From NCBI GenBank assembly GCA_026397175.1, contig JAPLVK010000011.1:1-47206 (forward strand): a DNA stretch of 47,206 bases, written 5' to 3'. Positions 22,967-32,171 of this stretch are shown here, one piece after another. The first letter of the stretch is position 1. Each line of letters begins with the position of its first letter. The notes beneath the pieces are model-generated. The model was not told where the DNA came from. It searched no databases and saw only the letters and a list, made by a program, of their open reading frames with translations. The translations under genes were made by a program, and so were the position numbers. The stretch comes from Candidatus Berkelbacteria bacterium. GTDB lineage: Bacteria; Patescibacteriota; UBA1384; DTJR01.

Positions 22967-22986
22967 TTCTTATAGTAAAGAAGTAA

Positions 22987-25173
22987 ATGAACGAGATTAT
23001 AAATTATACTCGATTAACAACATCGGACAGGTTGTCTGATCGGTTTTTGACTTGTCAGGCCTACAACCCGGTAGATCCGGAACAAGCGGAATTGGGTACG
23101 GTTTTCTCTCATGTGGAAATATTAAACCCCTGGTTTCCCACATCGCAGATTGGCCAGACAGTCATTAACACTCTTATCCGAGAATATTACAGAGGTAAAA
23201 ACACCTCTGAACTTGTTAATTTTGAAGAGGCGATTAAAAAAGTAAATGAAGCGCTTGCCCAGACCGCTCAAAACGGAGATACGGATTGGATTGGAAAGTT
23301 TTCTTCGGTTTTGGTTATGCAAAACAAAGGTGAAATCCATTTTGCTCAAACCGGACAGTCGCATGCTTATTTATACCGAAACGGAAAAATTAATCACATT
23401 ACGGAAGGGCTCGAGCAAGAAGAGGCACCGCACCCATTAAAGACATTTAGTAATTTAACTTCCGGAACTCTACAAGTCGGCGATAAAGTGATAATCGCCA
23501 ATTCCGCTTTTTATGAGATAATTCATCCGGCGGAGTTAAAAACAATCATAACTTCTTTTAATTCGACTCTTGCCGCAATCGAAACAGCCAAAATTTTGCA
23601 AGAGCATAATGCACAAGAAGCAAATGCAATTTTCTTAGAGTACACGACCAAGGACGAATTGGCTAACTGTCCACCAGACCAAAAACTTGAAGCAATTTAC
23701 ATTGACCAACAATTACAAGGAATCGGGACAGCGACAAAAAAAATTTTCAAAAAAACATTTGAAGCCATTGGCCGAATTTCAAAAAGTTCTGCTTCAGCAA
23801 TTTCAAAAACAAGCAAGTCACATCTGTTGCCTCTGGCCAAAAAGGGTTGGCAAGCATCCAGGAAAGGATCTCGAAAGGCCTTCTCAACAACTGCCGAACT
23901 AGCGAAAAAAAAGTTTAATAAAATCAGCGAAAAAAACCATACCGAAAATATAGAAAATTTTGATAATCATCAAAATGACAAACAAGAAAAAGAAAAAAAT
24001 GACGGGCTATTATTCGCTAAGACATTTCTTTTAAGAATAAAAAATAAAATTCGCCGGTTTTTGATTTCTATCGGATTTTATTCCAAGAAAAAATCCAAGA
24101 TGTATTTATCGGCTTTGATTATTATTTTGATTGTCTTGGGCATAAGTTTATTTTTCGGACTTCGCCAAAAGTCAAAAAATGATGTGGTAAAAACCGCTCA
24201 AAGCCAAATGACTCAAATAACATCCCTTGAAGGCCAGGCGGCGGTTTTGACTTCGCAAAAAAAGGACTCTGCTGCTCTTTCTGAATATAAAAATATAATT
24301 GAACTTGCATCAAAACTTAACGGCACAAAATATCAGGACGAAGCCAGCAAGGCGTCGAGTCAAGCGCAATTAAAAATTAGCGAAATCACAAAAATGACCT
24401 TTCTTGAACCAAAGTCAAAAATTTCGGTTTCAGACGAGCAATCGTCTTTTGCCTTAGCAAATAACGATCTTTTTCAAATTATTCAAAGTGGTAAGGTTTT
24501 TGAAAAGAAAAGTAATGCAAGCAATTTGAATTTATTTTCCGATTCCGGGAAGATTCCGAGCAAAATCATTTCCAGCACATACATCAGTGAAAGCAATTCG
24601 TTCGCCTTGTCGCTTGAGAATAAAACTGTTCAGACAATTAATTTAGATAATAAAAAAATTTCCACAGAAGAAGTAAAATTAAATTATGCCGGCATGATTT
24701 CGGCGTTTTCCGGCAATATTTATCTTCTAGATCCTCCGGGAAATCAAATTTGGAAAATCGCCCCGGAAAATAGTCAATACAAAACCAATGCACCTTATAT
24801 TAAAGATCAAACGATTGATATTTCAAGCACTCAATCAATGGCGATCGATGGAAGTATATATGTTTTAAAGGCCAACGGTTCGGTCGAAAAAATTTCAAGG
24901 GGCAGTAAAACAAATGAATTTGGTGTTTCGCTTCCCGCTGATGAAAAATTGAGCGATTATATTCAGATATTTACAAGCGAAAAGTCGGATTATTTATTCT
25001 TGGTGGTAAAGGACGCGGGACAAATTAGAATAATTGAGCTCAAGAAAAACGGGACCTTCGTAAAACAGTACTTTCTTAATGAATCAAGCAACTTCCAAAA
25101 CACCTTAGTGAATCCAGATACATTAGAATTTTATGTTAAAACACAAAAAGAAATATTGGTCTATCAGCCCTAA
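22987..25173 (+). CDS. PP2C-like domain protein with membrane span and extracellular propeller
   Basis: The 728-residue protein has three parts. Residues 1-245 are PP2C-phosphatase-like (SSVLVMQNKGEIHFAQTGQSHAYLYRNG, VGDKVIIANSAFYEII), though the Asp metal ligands of active PP2C are not obvious, so it may be inactive. A basic, Ser/Lys-rich helical region with many KK repeats runs to about 370. One membrane helix lies near 375-395 (YLSALIIILIVLGISLFFGL). The outer part has a coiled helix (about 400-465) then beta strands spaced like a propeller (SNLNLFSDSGKIPSKII onward). It probably senses or signals across the membrane; ligand unknown. Confidence 0.8.
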   Translation: MNEIINYTRLTTSDRLSDRFLTCQAYNPVDPEQAELGTVFSHVEILNPWFPTSQIGQTVINTLIREYYRGKNTSELVNFEEAIKKVNEALAQTAQNGDTDWIGKFSSVLVMQNKGEIHFAQTGQSHAYLYRNGKINHITEGLEQEEAPHPLKTFSNLTSGTLQVGDKVIIANSAFYEIIHPAELKTIITSFNSTLAAIETAKILQEHNAQEANAIFLEYTTKDELANCPPDQKLEAIYIDQQLQGIGTATKKIFKKTFEAIGRISKSSASAISKTSKSHLLPLAKKGWQASRKGSRKAFSTTAELAKKKFNKISEKNHTENIENFDNHQNDKQEKEKNDGLLFAKTFLLRIKNKIRRFLISIGFYSKKKSKMYLSALIIILIVLGISLFFGLRQKSKNDVVKTAQSQMTQITSLEGQAAVLTSQKKDSAALSEYKNIIELASKLNGTKYQDEASKASSQAQLKISEITKMTFLEPKSKISVSDEQSSFALANNDLFQIIQSGKVFEKKSNASNLNLFSDSGKIPSKIISSTYISESNSFALSLENKTVQTINLDNKKISTEEVKLNYAGMISAFSGNIYLLDPPGNQIWKIAPENSQYKTNAPYIKDQTIDISSTQSMAIDGSIYVLKANGSVEKISRGSKTNEFGVSLPADEKLSDYIQIFTSEKSDYLFLVVKDAGQIRIIELKKNGTFVKQYFLNESSNFQNTLVNPDTLEFYVKTQKEILVYQP

Positions 25174-25192
25174 TTTACAAGATCCTGTCAAT

Positions 25193-26860
25193 TTAGATTT
25201 CTTCGAGCTTCGATATTCCTAAGACATCAAATAATTTACCGAGAACAATTTGGGTCAATTGCACTAAATACATATTCTTAGCGGTGGCGGTCTCACTATC
25301 TGTAATAATTTTTTCTTTTTCGTAAAAAGCGTTGAATTGATTAGAAATTTGATAGGCAAATTCCGCGATGAGATTTGGGCTGCTGTTTTGAGAAGAGATA
25401 TCAAGGACTGATTTAGCTCTCACGATCGTTTGCAGGACTTCCCGAAACAATGGATTAAAATTTTTTTCAATTTTTAAATTTGGATATTTCTTTTTTGACT
25501 CTCGGATTAAACTCTGTGTTCTGGCATAACTATATTGAATGTATGGGCCACTGTTACCTTGAAAGTTTATGAATTTCTCAAGGCAAAAAACAATGTCTGA
25601 TTTTCTGTTGCTGGAAAGATCGGCGTATTTTATTGCGGAAATTCCTATTTTTTCGGCTACTTCTTTTTTATTTTTTAGATCAGAATTTTTTTCTTCAATT
25701 ATCGCCAGCGATTTTTCTTTGGCTTTTGATATTAAATCATCTAACAAGACAATGCGACCTTTTCTGGTTGACATTTTGCCTTCGGGCAAGCGCATCATAC
25801 CGTGTCCGGCAAAAATAATTTCGGTTTTATCGAGCCAGTCCAATTTTTTCGCCACCGCCCCTAACTGTTTAAAATGAAGGGATTGGTCGTTGCCGACATG
25901 ATAAATTATTTGCGCGGGTTTGTATTTTTCGATTCGATATTTTAAAGCCGCCAGATCGCGAGTCATGTACAACGATGCATCATCTGATCGTTTTATGAGC
26001 GCAGGCGGCATATTCTCAAGCTCGACAATTTGTGCATCTTCCGACTTTTTCAATAACTTTTTTTCTCTTAGCTCATCAATGACTCCTTCTTGTTTATCTT
26101 TATAAAAACTCTCGCCTACTACTTCGTCAATTTTCACATCAAGGGTTTTGTAAATTCGGTCGAATTCTTTAAAGCTCCAGGCAACACATTTTTGCCAAAG
26201 TTCTCTCGCCTCATTATCGCCGTCTTCCAATTTTTTTGACCACGCTCTCGCTTGATCTTCGATTTGCGGATTTTTTTGGGCTTCTTCGTGAAACTTGACA
26301 TAAAGTTCATTAAGTTTAGGGATTGGATCTTTTTCGATTTCCGACTCATCTCCCCAGGACTTAATAGCATAAATCAATTTGCCAAACTGCGTCCCCCAAT
26401 CGCCAATATGATTGATGCCAACAGTTTTGAAGCCAACCGATTTATGAATATTTAAATTTGCTTGACCAATTACCGTTGATCTCAAATGCCCGACCGAAAA
26501 GGGCTTGGCAATGTTTGGTGATGAATAGTCAAAAACAATCGTCTTATCTTTATTTTGCGAATTTACCAAATATGACTCGATGTCATTTTCGATTTTTTGA
26601 AGTTCCTCCGAATAAGCCGATTCGGAAAAATAAATATTAATGTAGCCGTTTTTGTATTCAACTTTTTCAGCCAGACCGGATTTTGAAAGCTCGACTTTAA
26701 TAATTTCGATTAATCTCTTAACCTTGATTTTTTGCTTTTTGCAAATTTGGTTAATTTGCCCGGGATTTAAGCAGCAATCACCAAACCCATCTCTTGAAAA
26801 TTCAATTCTAATTCCATCTTGAAGTATTTCTTTAAGTAACTGATTTATTTCGTCAAGCAT
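25193..26860 (-). CDS. argS: Arginyl-tRNA synthetase
   Basis: The 555-residue class I enzyme has the N-terminal additional domain (residues 1-95), a HIGH-like SVGH in PNIAKPFSVGHLRSTVIGQ near residue 120, then NHIGDWGTQFGKLI and the KMSTRKG signature (EGKMSTRKGRIVLLDDL). The helical DALR anticodon-binding domain follows (YSYARTQSLI ... QFNAFYEK), ending in LTQIVLGKLFDVLGI. It lies 2 bases after tyrS, so the two synthetases form an operon. Its 3' end faces the PP2C-like gene with 19 bases between. Confidence 0.96.
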   Translation of the reverse strand: MLDEINQLLKEILQDGIRIEFSRDGFGDCCLNPGQINQICKKQKIKVKRLIEIIKVELSKSGLAEKVEYKNGYINIYFSESAYSEELQKIENDIESYLVNSQNKDKTIVFDYSSPNIAKPFSVGHLRSTVIGQANLNIHKSVGFKTVGINHIGDWGTQFGKLIYAIKSWGDESEIEKDPIPKLNELYVKFHEEAQKNPQIEDQARAWSKKLEDGDNEARELWQKCVAWSFKEFDRIYKTLDVKIDEVVGESFYKDKQEGVIDELREKKLLKKSEDAQIVELENMPPALIKRSDDASLYMTRDLAALKYRIEKYKPAQIIYHVGNDQSLHFKQLGAVAKKLDWLDKTEIIFAGHGMMRLPEGKMSTRKGRIVLLDDLISKAKEKSLAIIEEKNSDLKNKKEVAEKIGISAIKYADLSSNRKSDIVFCLEKFINFQGNSGPYIQYSYARTQSLIRESKKKYPNLKIEKNFNPLFREVLQTIVRAKSVLDISSQNSSPNLIAEFAYQISNQFNAFYEKEKIITDSETATAKNMYLVQLTQIVLGKLFDVLGISKLEEI

Positions 26861-26862
26861 TT

Positions 26863-28044
26863 TTAACTTTTTATCTTTAGCACGCGAAGTTTGCCAACTT
26901 TGAGTATATTTTCACCAGCCAAATCGTAAATATAATTTACATCATTTATTGCATCACCGTTTATTTTTACAGCGCCTTGCTCTATAAGTCGGCGAGCTTC
27001 ATTTTTGCTTGACACAAGTCCGGTTTCAACCATCGCATCAATTAAAAGTCCGCCTTTTTTAACTTCTTTAACTTCCAGATTTTCCGGCAGTTTTTTTTTG
27101 CTAAAAACATTCTCGAAATTCTCTTTAGCAGCGCGAGCATCTTCTTGTGAATAAAGTTGTTTGACAATCTCATAAGCCAATTCGGCCTTTGCATCTTTAG
27201 GGTTAACTTCTTTGCCTAAAGTTTGCTTTAGTTTATCTATTTCTTCCATTGTTTTATCGGTTAGAAGCTCAAATCCAATTAAAATTAATTCGTCCGGATA
27301 GGCCATAACTTTACCGAAAATATTTTCCGCACTGTCTGAGAGAGAGATGATATTTCCTTCGGACTTGCCCATTTTTTTGCCCACTCCATCCGTCAGAAGT
27401 TTCACCGCCATAACAAATTTTTCTTTATTTTTTACTTTCTTCATGAGGGTGCGTCCGGCCAGCATATTGAATATTTGATCGTTACCGCCGATTTCCATAT
27501 CAACATCCATCGAGACAGAGTCATAGGCCTGAAAAATTGGGTACAAAAATTCGTGAAGAAATATCTCTTTATTGTTCTTTATTCGATCCTGAAACATATC
27601 TCTTTCGATAAGCTGCTGAAAGGTAAAATGTGATGCCAGCTCCAGCATATCAACCGGTTTTAATTTATTAGTCCAGTCCTGATTGTGCAAAAATCTTAAA
27701 TTTGCAGCGCTTGTATCCAAAATCTTTCCGATTAGCTCTTTGTAATTTTTAGCATTTTCCTCTATCTGCTGCACCGTTAATTTTTGCCTGGCCGCCGTTT
27801 TGTCCGTCGGATCTCCAATTTGAGCAGTAAAGTCGCCAATCAGAACAATAATATCATGCCCCAAATCCTGTAACTTTCTTAATTTTCTCAAAACCACCAT
27901 ATGACCGATATGCAGTTCGCCCGTTGGGTCAATGCCGTTATATACTCGTAGCTTTTTCCCCGACTTCAAAGCTAATTCCAAGGTCTCTGGTTTAGGATAG
28001 ATTGCCGAGACACCACGGGTCAAAACATCATCTATTTGATCCAT
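26863..28044 (-). CDS. tyrS: Tyrosyl-tRNA synthetase
   Basis: The 393-residue TyrS has HIGH at residues 45-48 (GELHIGHMVVLRK), the Tyr-binding region GDFTAQIGDPTDKT, GGNDQIFNML and the KMGKSEGN signature. A C-terminal S4 RNA-binding domain follows (SKNEARRLIEQGAVKINGDAI). It is of the TyrZ-like long type with S4. It heads the tyrS-argS operon and diverges from the class A PBP, with both promoters in a 67-base gap. Confidence 0.96.
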   Translation of the reverse strand: MDQIDDVLTRGVSAIYPKPETLELALKSGKKLRVYNGIDPTGELHIGHMVVLRKLRKLQDLGHDIIVLIGDFTAQIGDPTDKTAARQKLTVQQIEENAKNYKELIGKILDTSAANLRFLHNQDWTNKLKPVDMLELASHFTFQQLIERDMFQDRIKNNKEIFLHEFLYPIFQAYDSVSMDVDMEIGGNDQIFNMLAGRTLMKKVKNKEKFVMAVKLLTDGVGKKMGKSEGNIISLSDSAENIFGKVMAYPDELILIGFELLTDKTMEEIDKLKQTLGKEVNPKDAKAELAYEIVKQLYSQEDARAAKENFENVFSKKKLPENLEVKEVKKGGLLIDAMVETGLVSSKNEARRLIEQGAVKINGDAINDVNYIYDLAGENILKVGKLRVLKIKS

Positions 28045-28094
28045 TGTTTCTCCAATTAAAAAATATCTTCTCGAGTTTTATTTTACTTGTTTTA

Positions 28095-28103
28095 TGATAT
28101 AAT
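28095..28103 (+). promoter_or_regulatory. Extended -10 promoter of the class A PBP gene
   Basis: TGATATAAT is an exact extended -10. Transcription would begin about 28110, only 1-3 bases before the ATG at 28112, so the mRNA is probably leaderless; no Shine-Dalgarno is visible. Confidence 0.55.
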
Positions 28104-28111
28104 TCAACTGA

Positions 28112-30889
28112 ATGAAAATTGGTGGAATATTAAATGTCGGGTCTTCCCGTAAACCATATATCAAGCCAAGGCGGGTTGACCGCAAAAAACTCAAAAAAAC
28201 TATTTATTACGCGATAGGAGCTTTTTTTGCGTTTATTGTTCTGCTTTTTGTTTGGTATGCAAAAGATATTCCGACTCCTGCGCGGCTTGCTAAAATCCAT
28301 GCTGCCGAATCAACTCAAATACTAGATCGAAAAGGCCAAGTGCTTTATGAAACAGGCGATCAAAGAAGAACGGTTATTGATAAGAAGGATATTCCAGATA
28401 GCATTAAAAAAGCGACTGTTGCGGCAGAGGATAACAACTTTTATAATCATCACGGTGTTGATTTTAGGGGAATATTGCGAGCCCTTGTTGCAAATGTTTT
28501 GCATATGAAGGTTTCGCAAGGCGGTTCAACGATAACTCAACAGTTTGTTAAAAATGCTGTATTATCACCACAGCGATCTGTCAGCCGAAAAATCAAAGAA
28601 GTTATAATGTCGATTGAAATTGAGCAGATATATAGTAAAGAGGATATCTTGGCGATGTATTTAAACGAGATTCCATACGGTGGAAATGTCTATGGGGTCG
28701 AAGAAGCAAGCAACATGTATTTTAACAAAAGCGCTAAAGACCTAACCCTGTCAGAATCGGCAACTTTGGCAGCCGTGGCCAACGCTCCAACTTATTATTC
28801 GCCATACGGCTCTCATACCGACGAGATGTTTGACCGAAAAAACCGCACTCTTGATAAAATGGCGAAGTTAAACTTAATAACCGAAGATCAAGCGAAACAG
28901 GCCAAATTAGACGCTCCGAATAAAGAAAAACCGGATTTCAAACCAAGGCACGATTACATAAAAGCACCTCATTTTGTGATGTATGTTAAGGAAAAATTGG
29001 TTGAGCAATACGGCGAACGAATGGTAAACGCAGGAGGACTTAAGGTTACAACCACACTTGATATGGACAAGCAAAATGCAGCTCAAGATGCGGTTGATAA
29101 AAATGTAAATAAGATTACAAAATATGGAGCGTCAAATGCCGCTCTTGTTTCAACTGATGTCAAAACAGGAGAAATTGTTGCGATGGTTGGGGGCAAGGAC
29201 TTTTTCGATATAGAACACGGCGGAAATGTAAATGTTACCGATTCCGAAAGACAGCCGGGTTCTTCGTTTAAACCAATTGTATATGCGACCGCATTCAAAA
29301 ATGGTCGTTTTTCCCCCGCTTTTACGCTGTATGATGTGCGAACCGACTTTGGGGGATATGAGCCGCAAAATTATGACGGATCAACTCACGGCGCGGTGTC
29401 AATGAGAACGGCACTAGCGAATTCTTTAAACATTCCTGCGGTTAAAACCTTGGGGTTGGTAGGCGTTCCGGAAGCCCTAAAAACGGCACAAGATCTCGGT
29501 ATAACCACACTTGATCAGCCACAACGATATGGTCTTTCTTTGGTTTTGGGCGGCGGAGAAGTAAAGCCGATCGAAATGGCCGGGGCATTTTCCGCTTTCG
29601 GCAATCAGGGAGAATTCCATCGTCCGGTTGCAATTTTGAAAGTTCAAGACGATAAAGGAAAAACACTATACGAATACAAACCAGATCAAAATAAGTTTCA
29701 GGCGATCGATCCACAAATTGCTTACGAAATTACCGATATCCTAGATGACGATAACGCCAGAAAAATGATTTTTGGTTCACACAGTCCCCTTGATTTTGGC
29801 GACCAACATGTTGCGGCAAAAACCGGTACAACTCAAGAATTCCACGATGCTTGGACGGTCGGCTACACACCGAAATATTCTGCAGCTGTTTGGGTCGGAA
29901 ACAATGATAATACAAAAATGTCGAGTGGAGCAGACGGATCCGTAGTTGCCGCACCAATTTTCCATGACTATATGGCAACACTAGTTGACAACTCGGAATT
30001 TGTCAGACCAAAAGAGATTCAGGAGTTGACCGTTGAAAAATATTCAAGTAAATTGCCAAGTCAATATTCAAAGGACTTCGTCAAAGATATTTTTGCGTCC
30101 TGGCAGGTTCCAACGGCCCACGATGATATCAATGTTGTTTTTAAGGTGAATAAAACAAATAATCAAATAGCTACCGATCAAACTCCTGTAGAACTTATTG
30201 AAGATAAACTTTTCACCAATCTTCATAACGAATGGGGAGACGCTTGGCAGAAGTATCCAAACTGGGAGGGGCCGGTTAGAGGGTGGGCCGAAGCAAACGG
30301 CATGTCGTTGCCGCCGACCGGTAAAGATGACAGCTATTCAAAGTTGCCGGATATTTCTATTAGTGCACCTTCAAATAATCAAACCGTCAAAAATCAAATT
30401 GACATCACGGTCTCGACGAGTTCGGATCATGGAATATCTAATGTGGTTTATTTTCTCAACGATGCCGAAATTGGGTCAAATTCAGCCGCCCCATATTCAA
30501 TACCTTTTGATACTACAAAATATGCTAACGGCACATATAAGCTATTGGCTAAGTTGACCGATTCAAATGGTGTGAACTCTTCTTCGTCCACAATCCAATT
30601 AAATATTCAAAATACAAAAGCGGCGGTTATCAGCGGGCTGACTGTTTCGGCAATTACTGCCAATTCCGCAACAATTTATTTTACCACTGATCTGGGTACC
30701 AGCTCAACCATCTCTTATGGCATAAGTCAAAACGCTTTATCGAACTCCCAAGCAAGCGGCACAAACACAACTTCGCACTCCGGAGCACTTTCAGGATTAT
30801 CTGCCGGAACAAAATATTATTTTAAAATTATTGCGACAAACGCCGCCGGAGACCAAACAATACAAACCGGAACTTTTAACACTAGCTAA
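28112..30889 (+). CDS. Class A penicillin-binding protein (PBP1A type) with Ig/FN3 tail
   Basis: This 925-residue bifunctional enzyme polymerises and cross-links peptidoglycan. A basic N-tail and a membrane anchor (about 30-48) precede the GT51 domain: AAEDNNFYNHHGVDFRGILR with the catalytic Glu, and GGSTITQQFVKN. The transpeptidase has SxxK in PGSSFKPIVYATAF, SxN in LANSLNIPAVK and KTGT in AAKTGTTQEFHDAW. After about 735 come two beta domains: an Ig-like one (NQIDITVSTSSDHGISNVVYF) and an FN3-like one (GLTVSAITANSATIYFTTD). They may bind wall sugars. The stop overlaps radA by 8 bases tail to tail. Confidence 0.95.
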   Translation: MKIGGILNVGSSRKPYIKPRRVDRKKLKKTIYYAIGAFFAFIVLLFVWYAKDIPTPARLAKIHAAESTQILDRKGQVLYETGDQRRTVIDKKDIPDSIKKATVAAEDNNFYNHHGVDFRGILRALVANVLHMKVSQGGSTITQQFVKNAVLSPQRSVSRKIKEVIMSIEIEQIYSKEDILAMYLNEIPYGGNVYGVEEASNMYFNKSAKDLTLSESATLAAVANAPTYYSPYGSHTDEMFDRKNRTLDKMAKLNLITEDQAKQAKLDAPNKEKPDFKPRHDYIKAPHFVMYVKEKLVEQYGERMVNAGGLKVTTTLDMDKQNAAQDAVDKNVNKITKYGASNAALVSTDVKTGEIVAMVGGKDFFDIEHGGNVNVTDSERQPGSSFKPIVYATAFKNGRFSPAFTLYDVRTDFGGYEPQNYDGSTHGAVSMRTALANSLNIPAVKTLGLVGVPEALKTAQDLGITTLDQPQRYGLSLVLGGGEVKPIEMAGAFSAFGNQGEFHRPVAILKVQDDKGKTLYEYKPDQNKFQAIDPQIAYEITDILDDDNARKMIFGSHSPLDFGDQHVAAKTGTTQEFHDAWTVGYTPKYSAAVWVGNNDNTKMSSGADGSVVAAPIFHDYMATLVDNSEFVRPKEIQELTVEKYSSKLPSQYSKDFVKDIFASWQVPTAHDDINVVFKVNKTNNQIATDQTPVELIEDKLFTNLHNEWGDAWQKYPNWEGPVRGWAEANGMSLPPTGKDDSYSKLPDISISAPSNNQTVKNQIDITVSTSSDHGISNVVYFLNDAEIGSNSAAPYSIPFDTTKYANGTYKLLAKLTDSNGVNSSSSTIQLNIQNTKAAVISGLTVSAITANSATIYFTTDLGTSSTISYGISQNALSNSQASGTNTTSHSGALSGLSAGTKYYFKIIATNAAGDQTIQTGTFNTS

Positions 30890-32171
30890 AATTTTGTTTT
30901 ATTAACTCATTAATCGGCAAATCGGCACAAATTACTGTAAAGCCGATTTTTTTTGCGGCCTTGATAATTTTCTTTGCCTCCGATGGAAGATGTAGCCGTC
31001 CCGCCAGATCAACCTCGCCCAAGAATAGGTTTTTGCCGTTTAGGGATTTACTTAAAAAACTGCTGGCTAGCGCCATTAGAATCGCCAAGTCACCAAGCGG
31101 ATTTTTGAGTTTATAGCCATCCGAAATATTAACAAAACAGTCATGTTGTGAAAGATCAACTTTTGAATGACGAGCCAATATCGCAATCATCATCTGAAGT
31201 CGGTTAAAATCATATCCGACAGCGTTTCTTCTGGGCATGGCAAATGGTGATTTCTGAACCAAGGCCTGAACTTCAATAAAATAAATTCTGCTGCCTTCTA
31301 GAACAGCGCATTTGGCAACACCAATAGGCACTTTTTTTGAAGACGAGATTCGTCCAAAGTCGTCCGAGTTCTGAAGTCCGCTTTCACCAATTGTAAAAAC
31401 GCCAAGCTCATCTGTTGGCCCAAAACGGTTTTTGTGAGATCGCAAAAATCTTTCGTTCGAGCCCCTTTCGCCATCAAGATAAAAAACGGCATCCACCAAA
31501 TGTTCTAAAATTTTTGGGCCCGCAACTTCGCCGTCTTTTGTTACATGCCCAACAAAAATTGTTGCCACAGAAAATTTTTTGGCCGCATTGATGATTTTCA
31601 TGGCCGATTCCTTGACTTGCATTATCGAGCCAGGTGATCCCGAGATACCACTGTCGTAGACGGTCTGAATTGAATCAATAATTAAGAGGGTCGGTTTTTC
31701 TTTTTCAATTATGGAAAGCCAACTCAAAATGTCCTGATTTTCGAAAATGGTAATATTTGAATTAGAACCCTTGAGACGATTTGCTCTTATTTTGATTTGT
31801 TCGGGCGATTCCTCGCCGGCTATATAGAAGACCTTTTCTTCAATTGAGCTCGCAATTTGCCAGACCAAAGTTGATTTACCAATACCCGGATGCCCCCCAA
31901 GCAAGATCACCGATCCGGGAACGATTCCTCCGCCCGAGACCAAATCAAATTCCGAAATTTCTGTTTTAATTCTTGACTCAAAATTATTTTTTATATCCGC
32001 AATTTTAATCGGCCTTGCATCTTCGCTGGATCTCGATAGCGTCTCCGAAACGCCCCGTAATTCCTTAAGCGTATTCCAGCTGTTACAATATGAACACTTT
32101 CCCGACCAGGCAAAATGCTCGCCCCCACAATCGGAACAAATCCATATTGATTTATTCGTTTTCTTTGACAT
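30882..32171 (-). CDS. radA: DNA repair protein RadA (Sms)
   Basis: The 429-residue RecA-like branch-migration helicase has an N-terminal zinc finger (C12-C15, C26-C29, CSDCGGEHFAWSGKCSYC), Walker A GGHPGIGKST, Walker B LLIIDSIQTV and the RadA-specific KNRFG motif (SHKNRFGPTDELGVF). A C-terminal Lon-like domain follows (DLAILMALASSFLSKSL, FLGEVDLAGRLH). Slightly short of the usual 450. It starts inside the 3' end of recJ (20-base overlap), so recJ and radA are co-transcribed at the tail of the dcw run. Confidence 0.95.
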   Translation of the reverse strand: MSKKTNKSIWICSDCGGEHFAWSGKCSYCNSWNTLKELRGVSETLSRSSEDARPIKIADIKNNFESRIKTEISEFDLVSGGGIVPGSVILLGGHPGIGKSTLVWQIASSIEEKVFYIAGEESPEQIKIRANRLKGSNSNITIFENQDILSWLSIIEKEKPTLLIIDSIQTVYDSGISGSPGSIMQVKESAMKIINAAKKFSVATIFVGHVTKDGEVAGPKILEHLVDAVFYLDGERGSNERFLRSHKNRFGPTDELGVFTIGESGLQNSDDFGRISSSKKVPIGVAKCAVLEGSRIYFIEVQALVQKSPFAMPRRNAVGYDFNRLQMMIAILARHSKVDLSQHDCFVNISDGYKLKNPLGDLAILMALASSFLSKSLNGKNLFLGEVDLAGRLHLPSEAKKIIKAAKKIGFTVICADLPINELIKQNFS

